A DNA stretch of 64,000 nt, taken from positions 248,001-312,000 of the forward strand of contig NZ_FMDM01000007.1 of assembly GCF_900090105.1 (NCBI RefSeq). The letters are read 5' to 3'. The notes beneath the pieces were generated by a model. The model made no database searches. It worked only from the letters and a program-made list of their open reading frames with translations, and was not told the DNA's origin. Both the position numbers and the translations under genes were made by a program. Positions within the stretch are counted from its first letter, which is position 1. Each line of letters starts with the position of its first letter. The DNA is from Micromonospora humi. Its GTDB lineage: Bacteria; Actinomycetota; Actinomycetes; Mycobacteriales; Micromonosporaceae. Positions 1 through 7,952 of the stretch are shown here, piece after piece.

Positions 1-201
1 GGCGACCCGGCGCTGCGCGAGCGGTACGCGCGGGCCGCCGCCGCCCAACGCGACCAGGTGCGCCGCACCCTGCACCGGGCCGGCGCCACCCACCTGGCGC
101 TGCGCACCGACCGGGACTGGTGCGCGGACGTCGTCCGGCACGTGCACGAGCAGCGCCGGCTGGCCACCGCGCCGGCCGCGGCCCGGGGAGGTGCCGCGTG
201 A
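1..201 (+). CDS. DUF58 family protein, C-terminal fragment
   Basis: The frame is open from base 1 and ends at TGA 199-201, so only the last 66 codons are present. The visible part carries the LRTDRDW-type motif followed by a short helix, typical of the C-terminus of DUF58 proteins. These proteins usually sit in operons with a MoxR-type AAA+ ATPase and VWA membrane proteins (Bat/aerotolerance-like loci). The following VWA gene starts at GTG 198, overlapping this stop by four bases (GTGA), which supports co-translation. The start and the presumed moxR partner lie outside the window, and the biological role of this operon type in actinobacteria is not settled. Confidence 0.75.
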   Translation, partial: GDPALRERYARAAAAQRDQVRRTLHRAGATHLALRTDRDWCADVVRHVHEQRRLATAPAAARGGAA

Positions 202-1157
202 GCTGGCAGTCGCCCGCCCGGCTCTGGCTGCTGCTCGCGGTCGCCGCGCTGGTCGCCGGCTATCTGGTGGTGCAGCGCCGGCAGAGCCGGTACGCGGTCC
301 GCTTCACCAACCTGCGCCTGCTGGACCGGGTGGCCCCACGCCGGCCGGCCTGGCGGCGGCACGTCCCGGCGGGTCTCTTCCTCGGCATGCTGGCGTTGCT
401 GGTGGTCGGGTTCGCCCGGCCCGAGGCCGAGGTGCGGGTGCCCCGGGAGCGGGCCACCGTGATGGTCGCGGTGGACGTGTCCACCTCGATGCTCGCCGGT
501 GACGTGGACCCGGACCGGCTGACCGCGGCGAAGGAGGCCGGCCGGAAGTTCGTGGACGGGCTGCCGGACGAGTTCAACGTGGGGCTGGTGGCGTTCGCCG
601 GCAGCGCGGCGGTGCTGGTGCCGCCGAGCACCGACCGGGAGGCGTTGCACGAGGGGATCGAGCGGCTCGCCGAGGGGATCACCGGCGTGCAGGGCACCGC
701 GATCGGCGAGGCGATCAGCACCTCGCTGGGCGCGGTGAAGAGCCTGGACGCCACGGCCGCGAAGGACCCGCCGCCGGCCCGGATCATCATCCTCTCCGAC
801 GGCGCGAACACCTCCGGGATGGACCCGATGGAGGCGGCCGACCAGGCGGTGGCGGCCAAGGTCCCGGTGCACACCATCTCCTTCGGCACGCCCGGCGGCT
901 CGGTGGACCGGGGCGGCCGGGCGATCCAGGTGCCGGTGGACGGGCAGACGCTCAAAGCGGTCGCCGAGGAGACCGGCGGCGGCTTCCACGAGGCGTCCAC
1001 CAGCCGCGAGCTGAAGGACGTGTACGAGGACATCGGCACCTCGGTGGGCTACCGCACGCAACGGCAGGACATCTCCGCCCGCTTCATCGGCCTCGGGCTG
1101 GTCCTGGCCATGGGCGCCGCCGCCGGATCGCTGCGGTGGTTCTCCCGACTGCCCTGA
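198..1157 (+). CDS. VWA-domain membrane protein (BatA-like)
   Basis: Encodes 319 aa. I chose GTG 198 because it overlaps the upstream stop and has GGGGAGG a few bases before it; a longer reading back to 120 would run deep into the previous gene. Two N-terminal membrane helices (about 8-24 and 57-73) precede a von Willebrand A domain with an intact MIDAS, D93-V-S95-T-S97 and later LSDGAN. A last hydrophobic stretch lies near 294-312. This layout matches BatA-like proteins encoded beside DUF58 and MoxR genes, where the VWA domain is thought to bind metal-dependent partners in envelope or chaperone-like functions. The substrate is unknown. Confidence 0.85.
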   Translation: MSWQSPARLWLLLAVAALVAGYLVVQRRQSRYAVRFTNLRLLDRVAPRRPAWRRHVPAGLFLGMLALLVVGFARPEAEVRVPRERATVMVAVDVSTSMLAGDVDPDRLTAAKEAGRKFVDGLPDEFNVGLVAFAGSAAVLVPPSTDREALHEGIERLAEGITGVQGTAIGEAISTSLGAVKSLDATAAKDPPPARIIILSDGANTSGMDPMEAADQAVAAKVPVHTISFGTPGGSVDRGGRAIQVPVDGQTLKAVAEETGGGFHEASTSRELKDVYEDIGTSVGYRTQRQDISARFIGLGLVLAMGAAAGSLRWFSRLP

Positions 1158-1203
1158 CCGCGCTTTGCGAGGCGGACGACGCACGACACGTGAGGAGCCA
1201 GGC

Positions 1204-2067
1204 ATGGCAGTGCAGACCGGACTCGGTGAGCCCCGCGGCCCGTGGTTCGTCTCGCCCGAGCTGGACCCGGACGGGCGCGGCGGCTGGTCCGACGTACCCG
1301 GATCCGGCGGGCCGGCGGGGCGGCGGAGCTGGCACGGTCGGTTGCTGAGCGCGGCGGCGGTGGTGGCGCTCTCCACCGTCTCCGGCGCGGCGGCCGGCAC
1401 CTGGGCGGCCGACCGGGACGCGCCGGGCCCGTCGGCGGCGTCCGCCGCCCCGGTGCCGGCCGAGCTGGTCACCGCCGCCGGCAAGACGGTGCCCGGGGTG
1501 GTCTCGGTGATGGTCGGGGGGAGGTCCGGCGCCGGGGCGTCCGGCTCCGGCTTCGCCATCGACAACGAGCAGCACATCGTCACCAACGACCACATCCTGG
1601 CCCGCGGCGGCTCCGGGCCGGTGACGGTGGAGACCTCGGACGGGCGCCGCCTCGCCGCCGAGGTGGTGGGTCGGGCGCCGGACAGCGACCTGGCGGTGCT
1701 CAAGGTGCCCGCGTCGGCCGGGCTGCCACCGCTGCCGCTGGCCAGGGCGAACGCGACCCGGGTGGGCGAGCCGGTGCTGGCGGTCGGCTCGCCGCTCGGG
1801 CTCTCCGGCACGGTCACCGCCGGTATCGTCAGCGCGCTCAACCGGCAGGTGCGGATCGGCAACGGCCGGCACACCGCGGTGCAGACCGACGCCTCCATCA
1901 ACCCGGGCAATTCCGGCGGGCCGCTGGTGAACGCGCGCGGCGAGGTGGTCGGGGTGAACACCGCCATCGCCACCATCGACGGGAACGGCTCGATCGGCAT
2001 CGGCTTCGCCATTCCGATCGACCAGGTGCAGCAGACCGCCGACACGATCATCGGCAAGGGGGGCTGA
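1204..2067 (+). CDS. Membrane-anchored S1C trypsin-like serine protease (HtrA-like, no PDZ)
   Basis: Encodes 287 aa from ATG 1204, which has GAGGAG seven bases upstream. A cytoplasmic N-terminus of about 45 residues leads to one membrane segment (about 46-68), then a trypsin-like fold. The catalytic triad is readable: His130 in TNDHIL, Asp162 in DSDLAVLKV, Ser237 in GNSGGPL. The chain ends right after the protease domain, so the PDZ domain usual in DegP/HtrA is missing; PDZ-less S1C proteases are common in actinobacteria. It probably acts outside the membrane on misfolded or specific envelope proteins. It follows the VWA gene by 46 bp and may share its transcript. Confidence 0.9.
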   Translation: MAVQTGLGEPRGPWFVSPELDPDGRGGWSDVPGSGGPAGRRSWHGRLLSAAAVVALSTVSGAAAGTWAADRDAPGPSAASAAPVPAELVTAAGKTVPGVVSVMVGGRSGAGASGSGFAIDNEQHIVTNDHILARGGSGPVTVETSDGRRLAAEVVGRAPDSDLAVLKVPASAGLPPLPLARANATRVGEPVLAVGSPLGLSGTVTAGIVSALNRQVRIGNGRHTAVQTDASINPGNSGGPLVNARGEVVGVNTAIATIDGNGSIGIGFAIPIDQVQQTADTIIGKGG

Positions 2068-2156
2068 GCTGCGCGGACGGCCCGAAAACTGTCGGATATC
2101 CGGCGTGGGAGCATCGGACCATGGAAATATTACGCTGAGTATGAATACTGGCGGAG

Positions 2157-2453
2157 GTGGAGCAAGCTGTCATCGCGGCCCTCCTCCTGGTGGGCCTGGT
2201 CATCGGCGCCGGAGTCGGCGCGGCGTACGCCCGTGCCCAGCGCGGCTGGAAGGACTATCAGACGGTCCGGACCAGCGTGCCGGGCGCGCGGCGCAACGCG
2301 TGGTCGGCGATCCGCGCGGTGGCCGTCAAGGCCGCCGTGATCGCCCTGCTGCTGGTCGGCGCCGCCGCGTACGCGGCGTCCGGCTCGGACGAGGAGCGGG
2401 CCGGCCCCGCCCCGACGGTGACCCCGAGCCCGAGCCACCGCCCGGGGCGCTAG
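2157..2453 (+). CDS. Small two-TM membrane protein of unknown function
   Basis: Encodes 98 aa with hydrophobic stretches at about 4-23 and 55-76, a basic loop between them, and a polar Pro/Ser tail. The only canonical in-frame start is GTG 2157, which overlaps the best Shine-Dalgarno-like GGAGG (2153-2157); initiation is therefore uncertain. I recognise no family. Its stop codon TAG (2451-2453) forms the first three bases of the likely -10 box of the next gene. Confidence 0.55.
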   Translation: MEQAVIAALLLVGLVIGAGVGAAYARAQRGWKDYQTVRTSVPGARRNAWSAIRAVAVKAAVIALLLVGAAAYAASGSDEERAGPAPTVTPSPSHRPGR

Positions 2454-2456
2454 CCT
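2451..2456 (+). promoter_or_regulatory. -10 box TAGCCT for leaderless arfB
   Basis: TAGCCT lies at -12 to -7 relative to GTG 2463, the spacing expected when transcription starts at the start codon. It overlaps the stop codon of the upstream small membrane protein. Confidence 0.55.
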
Positions 2457-2462
2457 CGGGGC

Positions 2463-2888
2463 GTGGACGACGGACTGCGGGTGACCGACCGGCTCGTGGT
2501 GCCGGCCGCCGAGCTGCGGGAGCGGTTCTCCCGGTCCTCCGGGCCCGGTGGGCAGGGCGTCAACACCACCGACTCCCGGGTGGAGCTGAGCTTCGACCTG
2601 GCCGGTTCGCCGAGCGTGCCGGAGGCGCTGCGGGAACGCGCCCTCGGTCGGCTCGCCGGCCGGCTGGTCGACGGCGTGCTGACGGTGGCGGCCAGCGAGC
2701 ACCGCGCGCAACTGGCCAACCGGGAGGCCGCCCGGGAGCGGATGGCGGCGCTGCTGCGCGAGGCGGTCGCCCCGCCACCGAAGGCGCGTCGACCGACCCG
2801 CCCGTCGCGGGGCGCGAAGGAGCGCCGGCTGGCCGACAAGAAGCGGCAGTCGCAGCGCAAGCGGGATCGGGGCCGTCCGGAGGATTGA
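2463..2888 (+). CDS. arfB: Peptidyl-tRNA hydrolase ArfB (YaeJ-like ribosome rescue factor)
   Basis: Encodes 141 aa, the usual ArfB length. The release-factor catalytic motif GPGGQGVNT places GGQ at residues 29-31, and the C-terminus is a strongly basic tail (roughly 112-141). In ArfB this tail enters the empty mRNA channel of stalled ribosomes while GGQ hydrolyses peptidyl-tRNA. No codon-recognition domain is present, which separates it from RF1/RF2. It starts at GTG 2463 with no Shine-Dalgarno but with a TANNNT -10 box 7 bases upstream, so it is probably leaderless. Confidence 0.92.
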   Translation: MDDGLRVTDRLVVPAAELRERFSRSSGPGGQGVNTTDSRVELSFDLAGSPSVPEALRERALGRLAGRLVDGVLTVAASEHRAQLANREAARERMAALLREAVAPPPKARRPTRPSRGAKERRLADKKRQSQRKRDRGRPED

Positions 2889-2900
2889 GCCAAGGGCTTC

Positions 2901-2910
2901 GAAGCGCTTC
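2901..2910. promoter_or_regulatory. Palindromic operator candidate, LacI-family type
   Basis: GAAGCGCTTC is a perfect 10-bp palindrome with the central CG typical of LacI-family operators. It lies 63 bp before the secreted esterase gene. Actinobacterial CAZyme genes are often controlled by such sites. No regulator gene is adjacent. Confidence 0.45.
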
Positions 2911-2973
2911 AATGCGTACGGGAGCGTCAGGGCCGTCACCGACCGATCGTCACGTGACAGGAGTCCCCCACGC

Positions 2974-4137
2974 ATGTCCCGAAACCGCCTGCGCGCCGCA
3001 CTGACCGCGGTCACCGCACTGCTTTTCCTGCTCACCCTCGGCCCGGCTCTCGTCTCCACCGCCCCACCCGCCGTCGCGGCCGCCGCCCCGGTCCGCGTCA
3101 TGCCGCTCGGTGACTCCATCACCGGCTCGCCCGGCTGCTGGCGCGCCGTGCTCTGGAACCGCCTCCAGTCCACCGGCTACACCGACGTCGACTTCGTCGG
3201 CACCCTCGGCCCGCAGGGCTGCGGCGTCACCTACGACGGCGACAACGAGGGCCACGGCGGCTACCTGGCGACGAACATCGCCAACCAGAACCTGCTCCCC
3301 GGCTGGCTCGCCGCCACCCACCCCGACGTGGTGCTGATGCACCTCGGCACCAACGACGTGTGGAGCAACATCGCGCCGGCCACGATCCTGGCCGCGTACT
3401 CGAAGCTGGTGGACCAGATGCGGACCGCCAACCCGGCCACCACCGTGCTGGTCGCGAAGATCATCCCGATGAATCCGTCCAGCTGCCCGGAGTGCGGGCA
3501 GCGGACGATCGCGCTCAACGCCGCCGTCGACGGCTGGGCGGCCGGGAAGACCACCGCCGCCTCGCCGATCGTGGTGGTGGACCAGTGGACCGGCTTCAAC
3601 ACCGCCACCGACACCTACGACGGGGTGCACCCGAACGCCGCCGGCGACCAGAAGATGTCCGACCGGTGGTATCCGGCGCTGACCGCCGCGCTGCGCCGGA
3701 CCACCCCGACGCCCAGCCCGACGCCGACGCCCACGCCGACCTCGACGCCGACCGGCTCACCGACGCCGACGCCCACCGGCTCGACGACCGGGCCGCCGCA
3801 CCCGGCCGACAGCCCGTCGCCGACGCCGACCGTCGGTGGCTGCGTCGCCACCTGGCGCACCGTCGGGCAGTGGCCGGGCGGCTTCCAGGCCGAGATCACG
3901 GTCCGCAACAACGGCGCCGTGCCGATCCCGTACTGGGTGGTCCGGTTCTCGCTCACCGGCGGCCAACGGATCACCCAATCCTGGAGCGCCCAGCTCGCGC
4001 AGGGCGGAACCGCGGTCACCGCGCGCAGCGCGACCTGGAACGGCGCGCTGGCCCCGGGTGCCGAGGCGACGTTCGGCTTCCTGGCCGATGGCGCGGTCCC
4101 GAATCCGGTGCCGCTGCCGGCCTGCGCCCTTGGCTGA
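2974..4137 (+). CDS. Secreted SGNH/CE3-like esterase with C-terminal CBM2
   Basis: Encodes 387 aa from ATG 2974 (ACAGGAG upstream). Order: Sec signal peptide (about 1-37), SGNH hydrolase domain (about 39-241) with GDS at 46-48, GTND at 125-128 and Asp216/His219 in DGVHPN, then a Thr/Pro-rich linker (about 244-288), then a family 2 carbohydrate-binding module closed by Cys291 and Cys384. The wording around the Ser block (VMPLGDSITGS) and NEGHGG resembles CE3 acetyl-xylan esterases. A role in removing acetyl groups from plant polysaccharide while bound to cellulose or xylan fits the module. Substrate is inferred. A LacI-type palindrome upstream suggests sugar-responsive control. Confidence 0.87.
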   Translation: MSRNRLRAALTAVTALLFLLTLGPALVSTAPPAVAAAAPVRVMPLGDSITGSPGCWRAVLWNRLQSTGYTDVDFVGTLGPQGCGVTYDGDNEGHGGYLATNIANQNLLPGWLAATHPDVVLMHLGTNDVWSNIAPATILAAYSKLVDQMRTANPATTVLVAKIIPMNPSSCPECGQRTIALNAAVDGWAAGKTTAASPIVVVDQWTGFNTATDTYDGVHPNAAGDQKMSDRWYPALTAALRRTTPTPSPTPTPTPTSTPTGSPTPTPTGSTTGPPHPADSPSPTPTVGGCVATWRTVGQWPGGFQAEITVRNNGAVPIPYWVVRFSLTGGQRITQSWSAQLAQGGTAVTARSATWNGALAPGAEATFGFLADGAVPNPVPLPACALG

Positions 4138-4143
4138 GGGCAG

Positions 4144-4188
4144 GCCTCCGGTTCGCCGATCCGGCTCGCCGATCCGGCGGGCGGAGGC
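4144..4188. terminator. Hairpin with internal 13-bp tandem repeat
   Basis: GCCTCCG (4144-4150) pairs with CGGAGGC (4182-4188) just after the esterase stop. Its loop holds two tandem copies of TCGCCGATCCGGC (4153-4165, 4166-4178). Confidence 0.4.
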
Positions 4189-4249
4189 GGCCGGGCCCAT
4201 CGGTCGTCACGTGGCGTGACGGCGGGAAGAGGGGCACCACTTTTCCGCG

Positions 4250-4287
4250 GTATGCCTCCTGGTCATAATTATGACCAGGAGGCATAC
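4250..4287. repeat. 38-bp perfect palindrome, AT-centred (copy 1)
   Basis: Two 19-base arms with no loop meet at CATAATTATG. It sits between the convergent esterase and glycosylase-like genes. A second member with the same core and arm scheme is at 44757-44796. It could act as a bidirectional terminator, a dimer-binding site or a small mobile palindrome. Confidence 0.8.
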
Positions 4288-4385
4288 GGGTCGGGAGCGC
4301 GAATCTCCCGCCACTCGACACGCCCGGCGGCACCTCGACGTCGGCTCGGCGCGCGGGCCGCACCGCGCCCGCCGGACGAGCGGTC

Positions 4386-5267
4386 TCAGGCCGGCGCGGC
4401 GCGGTCCAGCGCGGCGAGCAGACGGGCCCGCAGGCGGGCGGCCCGCTCGGCGAAACCGCGCTGGGCGGTGGCGTACTCCGCCCGGCCCTCCGGGGTCTCC
4501 ACCCGCACCGGCGGGTGGCCCAGGTCGGCCAGGTCGTACGGGCTGGCCCGCATGTCCAGCTCGCGGATCTCCCGGGCCAGCGCGAACGCGTCCGCCACCA
4601 GCTCCGACGGCACCAGCGGGGAGAGCTTGTAGGACCACTTGTAGAGATCCATGTTGGCGTGCAGGCAGCCGGGCTGCTCCAGCGCGTGCTGGCTCTCCCG
4701 GCTCGGCTGCAGCACGTTGAGCGGCCGGGCCGGCGCGGTGAAGAACCGGAACGCGTCGAAGTGGCTGCACCGGACGCCGCGTTCCTCGACCACCGCCGCC
4801 GTCGCCGCCGGGCTCAGCCGCAGCGGCCAGGCGTTGTGCCGCACCTGCTCCTGGGTCTGCCGGTAGACCATCGCCCACTCGTGCATGCCGAAGCAGCCGA
4901 AGTGCGCCGGCCGCCCGGCGGTCGCCGCCAGCAGCGCACGGATCCAGGCGATCGACTCGGCGCGACGCGCGCGTACCCGCTCGGTGTCGAGGGTGAGCCC
5001 GGCGGCGCTCGCGGTGTAGTCCGCGCCGAAACCGGCCGGGTCGGCGTCGCGCAACACCACGCCCGCGCCCGGATGCCAGCGGCGCAGCTGGGCCGGGCGG
5101 TGCGAGTAGTAGGTGAAGAGGAAGTCCGCCACCGGGTGCTTCACCCCGGCGCGACGGCGGGCCAGGTGCGGCGCCAGCCAGGCGTCGACCCGCTCCTCGT
5201 GGTCGCGCCGGCGGGCGTGCCAGTCGGCCGCGTCGAGCACGGCGGCGGGGGCGAGGGCGGCGGTCAC
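4386..5267 (-). CDS. Conserved actinobacterial protein, often labelled 3-methyladenine DNA glycosylase
   Basis: Encodes 293 aa. The protein has strongly conserved-looking blocks (HPVADFLFTYYSHRP, CFGMHEWAMVYRQ, CLHANMDLYKW, LDMRASPYDL) that I associate with an actinobacterial family annotated as 3-methyladenine DNA glycosylase. I see none of the motifs of the Tag or AlkA glycosylases, so the enzymatic label is weakly grounded. GTG 5267 is supported by TACCCT at -12 to -7 with no Shine-Dalgarno, suggesting a leaderless mRNA. It is convergent with the esterase and divergent from nothing close; it is probably monocistronic. Confidence 0.7.
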   Translation of the reverse strand: MTAALAPAAVLDAADWHARRRDHEERVDAWLAPHLARRRAGVKHPVADFLFTYYSHRPAQLRRWHPGAGVVLRDADPAGFGADYTASAAGLTLDTERVRARRAESIAWIRALLAATAGRPAHFGCFGMHEWAMVYRQTQEQVRHNAWPLRLSPAATAAVVEERGVRCSHFDAFRFFTAPARPLNVLQPSRESQHALEQPGCLHANMDLYKWSYKLSPLVPSELVADAFALAREIRELDMRASPYDLADLGHPPVRVETPEGRAEYATAQRGFAERAARLRARLLAALDRAAPA

Positions 5268-5273
5268 CGACCC

Positions 5274-5279
5274 AGGGTA
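5274..5279 (-). promoter_or_regulatory. -10 box TACCCT, leaderless
   Basis: Read on the minus strand, TACCCT lies at -12 to -7 of GTG 5267. Confidence 0.5.
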
Positions 5280-5300
5280 CGACCGCCGCCCGGCCCCTCG

Positions 5301-6758
5301 TCAGTCCACGTCCACCCGCACGCCGGCGGAGAACACGCCGCTGCGCAGCTCCAACTGCTTCGGCGGCTGCGCCCCGTGCACGGTGAACACCAGCGGCAGC
5401 AGGACCCGCCGCCCGGCGGCCACCGGTTGGGCGAACACGTCCCGGCCGAGGTTCGCCACCCGGGTGGCGTTCTCGTCCGCGGCCACCCAGTTGCCGCTGG
5501 GCAGGTACGCGCGCTGCAACTGCCCGTGCCAGGTCTGCTGCTCCGAGGTGACGTTGCGCACGCCCACCGTGGCCAGGCAGGGCTGCCCGCCGCCCGGGGC
5601 CGCCGGCACCACACCCGCGCCGCAGCTCATCCGGTAGACGGTGAACTCGAACGCGGTCTCCCGCAGCGGCACCCCCAGCCCGCCGTTGACCGTGCTGCCC
5701 ACCCACGCGCCGCTGGTCGGCTGCTTGGTGGTGTCCATCGCGGCGACCCGCTGCGTGGCGGTCCACGCCGCCGCGCCGACCACGCCGGCCAGCACCGCCG
5801 CCGCCACGCCGACCGCCAGCCAGACCGGCGGCCGGCGACGCCGGGAGGCGGGCGTGGGGAGTGCCGGCCGCGGGTAGATCGTGCCCCGGTCGTCCGGGCC
5901 GCCCACCCCGGCGGCGACCGGCGTCCCGCCGGCACCCGACGGACCTTGCCGGCCGGTCCCGGCAGCGCCCGTCGGACCGGTCGGACCCGCGCCGGCCCGG
6001 GCCACACCCGCCGGCGCGCTGCGGGCGCGCTGCCGGCGGCGTCGCGCCGCCCACCAGAGCACCCCGCCGGCGACCACCAGCACCGCGGCGAACGCGGCCA
6101 GCAGCACCGGCGGGCGGCGCCAGGCCGGTGCCGCCGTCGCCTGCGCCGCCGGGGCGGTGGCGGTGCCCACCCAGGTCGCCGTGGCGCAGTCGTACGGCCG
6201 GGTGCCGTCGGTGCCGTAGACGCAGGTGGGTGCGGTCACCGAGCGGCCCGGTCCGGTCACCGCGAGCGCGGTGTGCAGCGCGGTGGTGCTCCGCGCCGGC
6301 AGCCGCAGCCGCCAGGTGACCTCGCCGGCGGTCGCCCCGACCGGGCCGGTGGCCTGCCCGCCGCCGGTCACCGTGGTGGCCCGGGAACCGCTCGGCAGCT
6401 CCTGCCGCACCATCGTCTCGACCGGTGCCGTACCGGCGTTGCGGACCTCGATCCGGTAACCCGGAGCCGGAGTGCCGGCCGCGCCGACGGCCACGCTGAC
6501 CGGTGGCATCGTCGGCTGGACCGGCGCCGGTCCGGTGGTCGGCACCGCCGGGGGCACCGCCGGCACGCCGGTCGGGATCGGGGTGGCCGCCGTGGCCGGC
6601 CGGGCGGGTGCGGCGACCGCGGCCGGCGGCGGGGCGGGCCGGGTGGCCGCAGCCTCCGCCCGGGGCGCCGCCGGGGGCAGCGCGGGCACGGCGGCGATGA
6701 CGCCGAGGCAGTTCACGAGCACTGCCAGGGTCCTGTGGTGTCGTCTCGATGCAGGCAT
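5301..6758 (-). CDS. Two-TM envelope protein with collagen-like linker and DUF4352-like C-terminus
   Basis: Encodes 485 aa from ATG 6758, which has GGAGG nine bases upstream on the minus strand. Order: signal peptide or TM (about 8-36), Pro/Ala-rich stretch, a beta-rich domain (about 85-205) resembling CARDB/DUF11-type repeats, a TM helix (about 217-240), a basic patch, a short collagen-like Gly-Pro-rich linker (about 258-285), a second TM (about 313-333), then a C-terminal outside domain (about 350-485) that looks like a DUF4352/telokin-like Ig fold with two Cys. No enzyme motif is visible. It may be a structural or sensing envelope protein; function unknown. Confidence 0.65.
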   Translation of the reverse strand: MPASRRHHRTLAVLVNCLGVIAAVPALPPAAPRAEAAATRPAPPPAAVAAPARPATAATPIPTGVPAVPPAVPTTGPAPVQPTMPPVSVAVGAAGTPAPGYRIEVRNAGTAPVETMVRQELPSGSRATTVTGGGQATGPVGATAGEVTWRLRLPARSTTALHTALAVTGPGRSVTAPTCVYGTDGTRPYDCATATWVGTATAPAAQATAAPAWRRPPVLLAAFAAVLVVAGGVLWWAARRRRQRARSAPAGVARAGAGPTGPTGAAGTGRQGPSGAGGTPVAAGVGGPDDRGTIYPRPALPTPASRRRRPPVWLAVGVAAAVLAGVVGAAAWTATQRVAAMDTTKQPTSGAWVGSTVNGGLGVPLRETAFEFTVYRMSCGAGVVPAAPGGGQPCLATVGVRNVTSEQQTWHGQLQRAYLPSGNWVAADENATRVANLGRDVFAQPVAAGRRVLLPLVFTVHGAQPPKQLELRSGVFSAGVRVDVD

Positions 6759-6918
6759 ACCAACGAACCTCCGGAACCGAAGCTATGGGCCGGGGGCCGT
6801 CGGGCGGGTACGAAGGCGGCATTCCCGCCCCGGCCGGCGGGATCCGGCGTACCCTGGCGCGCTCGACCGCGAGCGGCGTCACCTGCCGGTGTCCGGCGGA
6901 CGGTCCGGCGGACCGGGA

Positions 6919-6924
6919 TAGATT
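6919..6924 (+). promoter_or_regulatory. -10 box TAGATT, leaderless
   Basis: TAGATT at -12 to -7 of GTG 6931. Confidence 0.6.
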
Positions 6925-6930
6925 GGCCGG

Positions 6931-7734
6931 GTGCGTATCGCTCGTTTCGCTCATGCCAAGGGAATGTCGTTCGGGGTCGTCGAGGGCGAGATGGAGGCCG
7001 GGCCGCAGGGCCTGACCATCGCCGAGATCGAGGGCCACCCGTTCGGGCAGATCCAGTTCTCCGGCGCCCGGTGGGCGCTCTCCGACGTCCGGCTGCTGTC
7101 ACCGATCCTGCCCAGCAAGGTGGTGTGCGTCGGCCGCAACTACGCCGAGCACGCCGCCGAACACGGCAGTGAGGTGCCGAAGGAGCCGCTGCTCTTCCTC
7201 AAGCCGTCCACCTCGGTGATCGGCCCGCGCGACGCCATCCGCCTGCCGATCTTCTCCAAGCAGGTCGAGCACGAGGCGGAACTCGCCGTGGTGATCGGCG
7301 CCCCCGGCGCCCGGCGCGCCGACCGGGCCGCCGCCGAGCGGGCCATCTTCGGCTACACCTGCGCCAACGACGTCACGGCGCGTGACCTCCAGCGCTCCGA
7401 CGGGCAGTGGACCCGGGCCAAGGGCTTCGACTCGTTCTGCCCGATCGGTCCGTGGATCACCACCGGGCTGGACGTCCGCGACCTGGAGATCCGCTGCGAG
7501 GTGGGGCGTGATCCGGAGGAGATGGAGGTGCGTCAGCTCGGCCGGACGAAGGACATGGTGTTCGACGTGCCCGGCCTGGTGTCGTACGTCTCGCACGTGA
7601 TGACGCTGCTGCCCGGCGACGTGGTGCTCACCGGCACCCCGGCGGGGGTTAGTCCGCTCACCGAGGGGGATACGGTCACCGTGCGGATCGAGGGGATCGG
7701 GGAGCTGAGCAACCCGGTGGTCCCGGTCGCCTGA
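6931..7734 (+). CDS. Fumarylacetoacetate hydrolase (FAH) family protein
   Basis: Encodes 267 aa. The C-terminal two thirds match the FAH fold: CVGRNYAEHAAE opens the catalytic domain, and the metal ligands are in EHEAELAVVIG and YTCANDVTARDLQ. LTGTPAGVSP is a further family block. Members are Mg2+/Mn2+-dependent C-C hydrolases or decarboxylases (for example acylpyruvate hydrolases, oxaloacetate decarboxylases); the substrate cannot be read from sequence. GTG 6931 appears leaderless. In other actinobacteria I know, gltX commonly follows a gene of this kind before tRNA-Gln/Glu; here the tRNAs follow directly. Confidence 0.9.
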   Translation: MRIARFAHAKGMSFGVVEGEMEAGPQGLTIAEIEGHPFGQIQFSGARWALSDVRLLSPILPSKVVCVGRNYAEHAAEHGSEVPKEPLLFLKPSTSVIGPRDAIRLPIFSKQVEHEAELAVVIGAPGARRADRAAAERAIFGYTCANDVTARDLQRSDGQWTRAKGFDSFCPIGPWITTGLDVRDLEIRCEVGRDPEEMEVRQLGRTKDMVFDVPGLVSYVSHVMTLLPGDVVLTGTPAGVSPLTEGDTVTVRIEGIGELSNPVVPVA

Positions 7735-7786
7735 TCCGGCGCCGATGCCTCGTTTCCGCAGCTCACGTGCGGTTCGGGGGGTTGGA

Positions 7787-7816
7787 TTTGGCCTGTCGGC
7801 ACCGGGAGGGTAAAGT
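7787..7816 (+). promoter_or_regulatory. Promoter of the tRNA-Gln unit
   Basis: TTTGGC (7787-7792), an 18-bp spacer and TAAAGT (7811-7816) precede tRNA-Gln, giving a predicted start near 7823. Confidence 0.5.
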
Positions 7817-7842
7817 TCATTCCCGGCGCCGCAAGGGGCCAA

Positions 7843-7914
7843 TGGGGTATGGGGTAATTGGCAGCCCGACTGATTCTGGTTCAGTTAGTCTAGGTTCGAG
7901 TCCTGGTACCCCAG
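7843..7914 (+). tRNA. tRNA-Gln (anticodon CTG)
   Basis: Acceptor TGGGGTA pairs with TACCCCA (7907-7913) and G7914 is the discriminator. The anticodon stem ACTGA/TCAGT encloses the loop TTCTGGT, giving anticodon CTG for CAG codons. The T-arm GGTTCGAGTCC is intact. CCA is not encoded. Confidence 0.95.
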
Positions 7915-7952
7915 CGCAGCCGCGGGTTCGCGAGAATCCCGGCCGCTGGATT

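Noticed and set aside
4216-4632. Small plus-strand ORFs starting at the 4250 palindrome
   Set aside because: Their shared beginning is created by the palindrome itself and the rest is antisense to the glycosylase-like gene.
4207-7038. 943-codon minus-strand open frame across three genes
   Set aside because: Composition is Arg/Ala/Gly only, with no domain; it is a GC-bias shadow of the two minus-strand genes.
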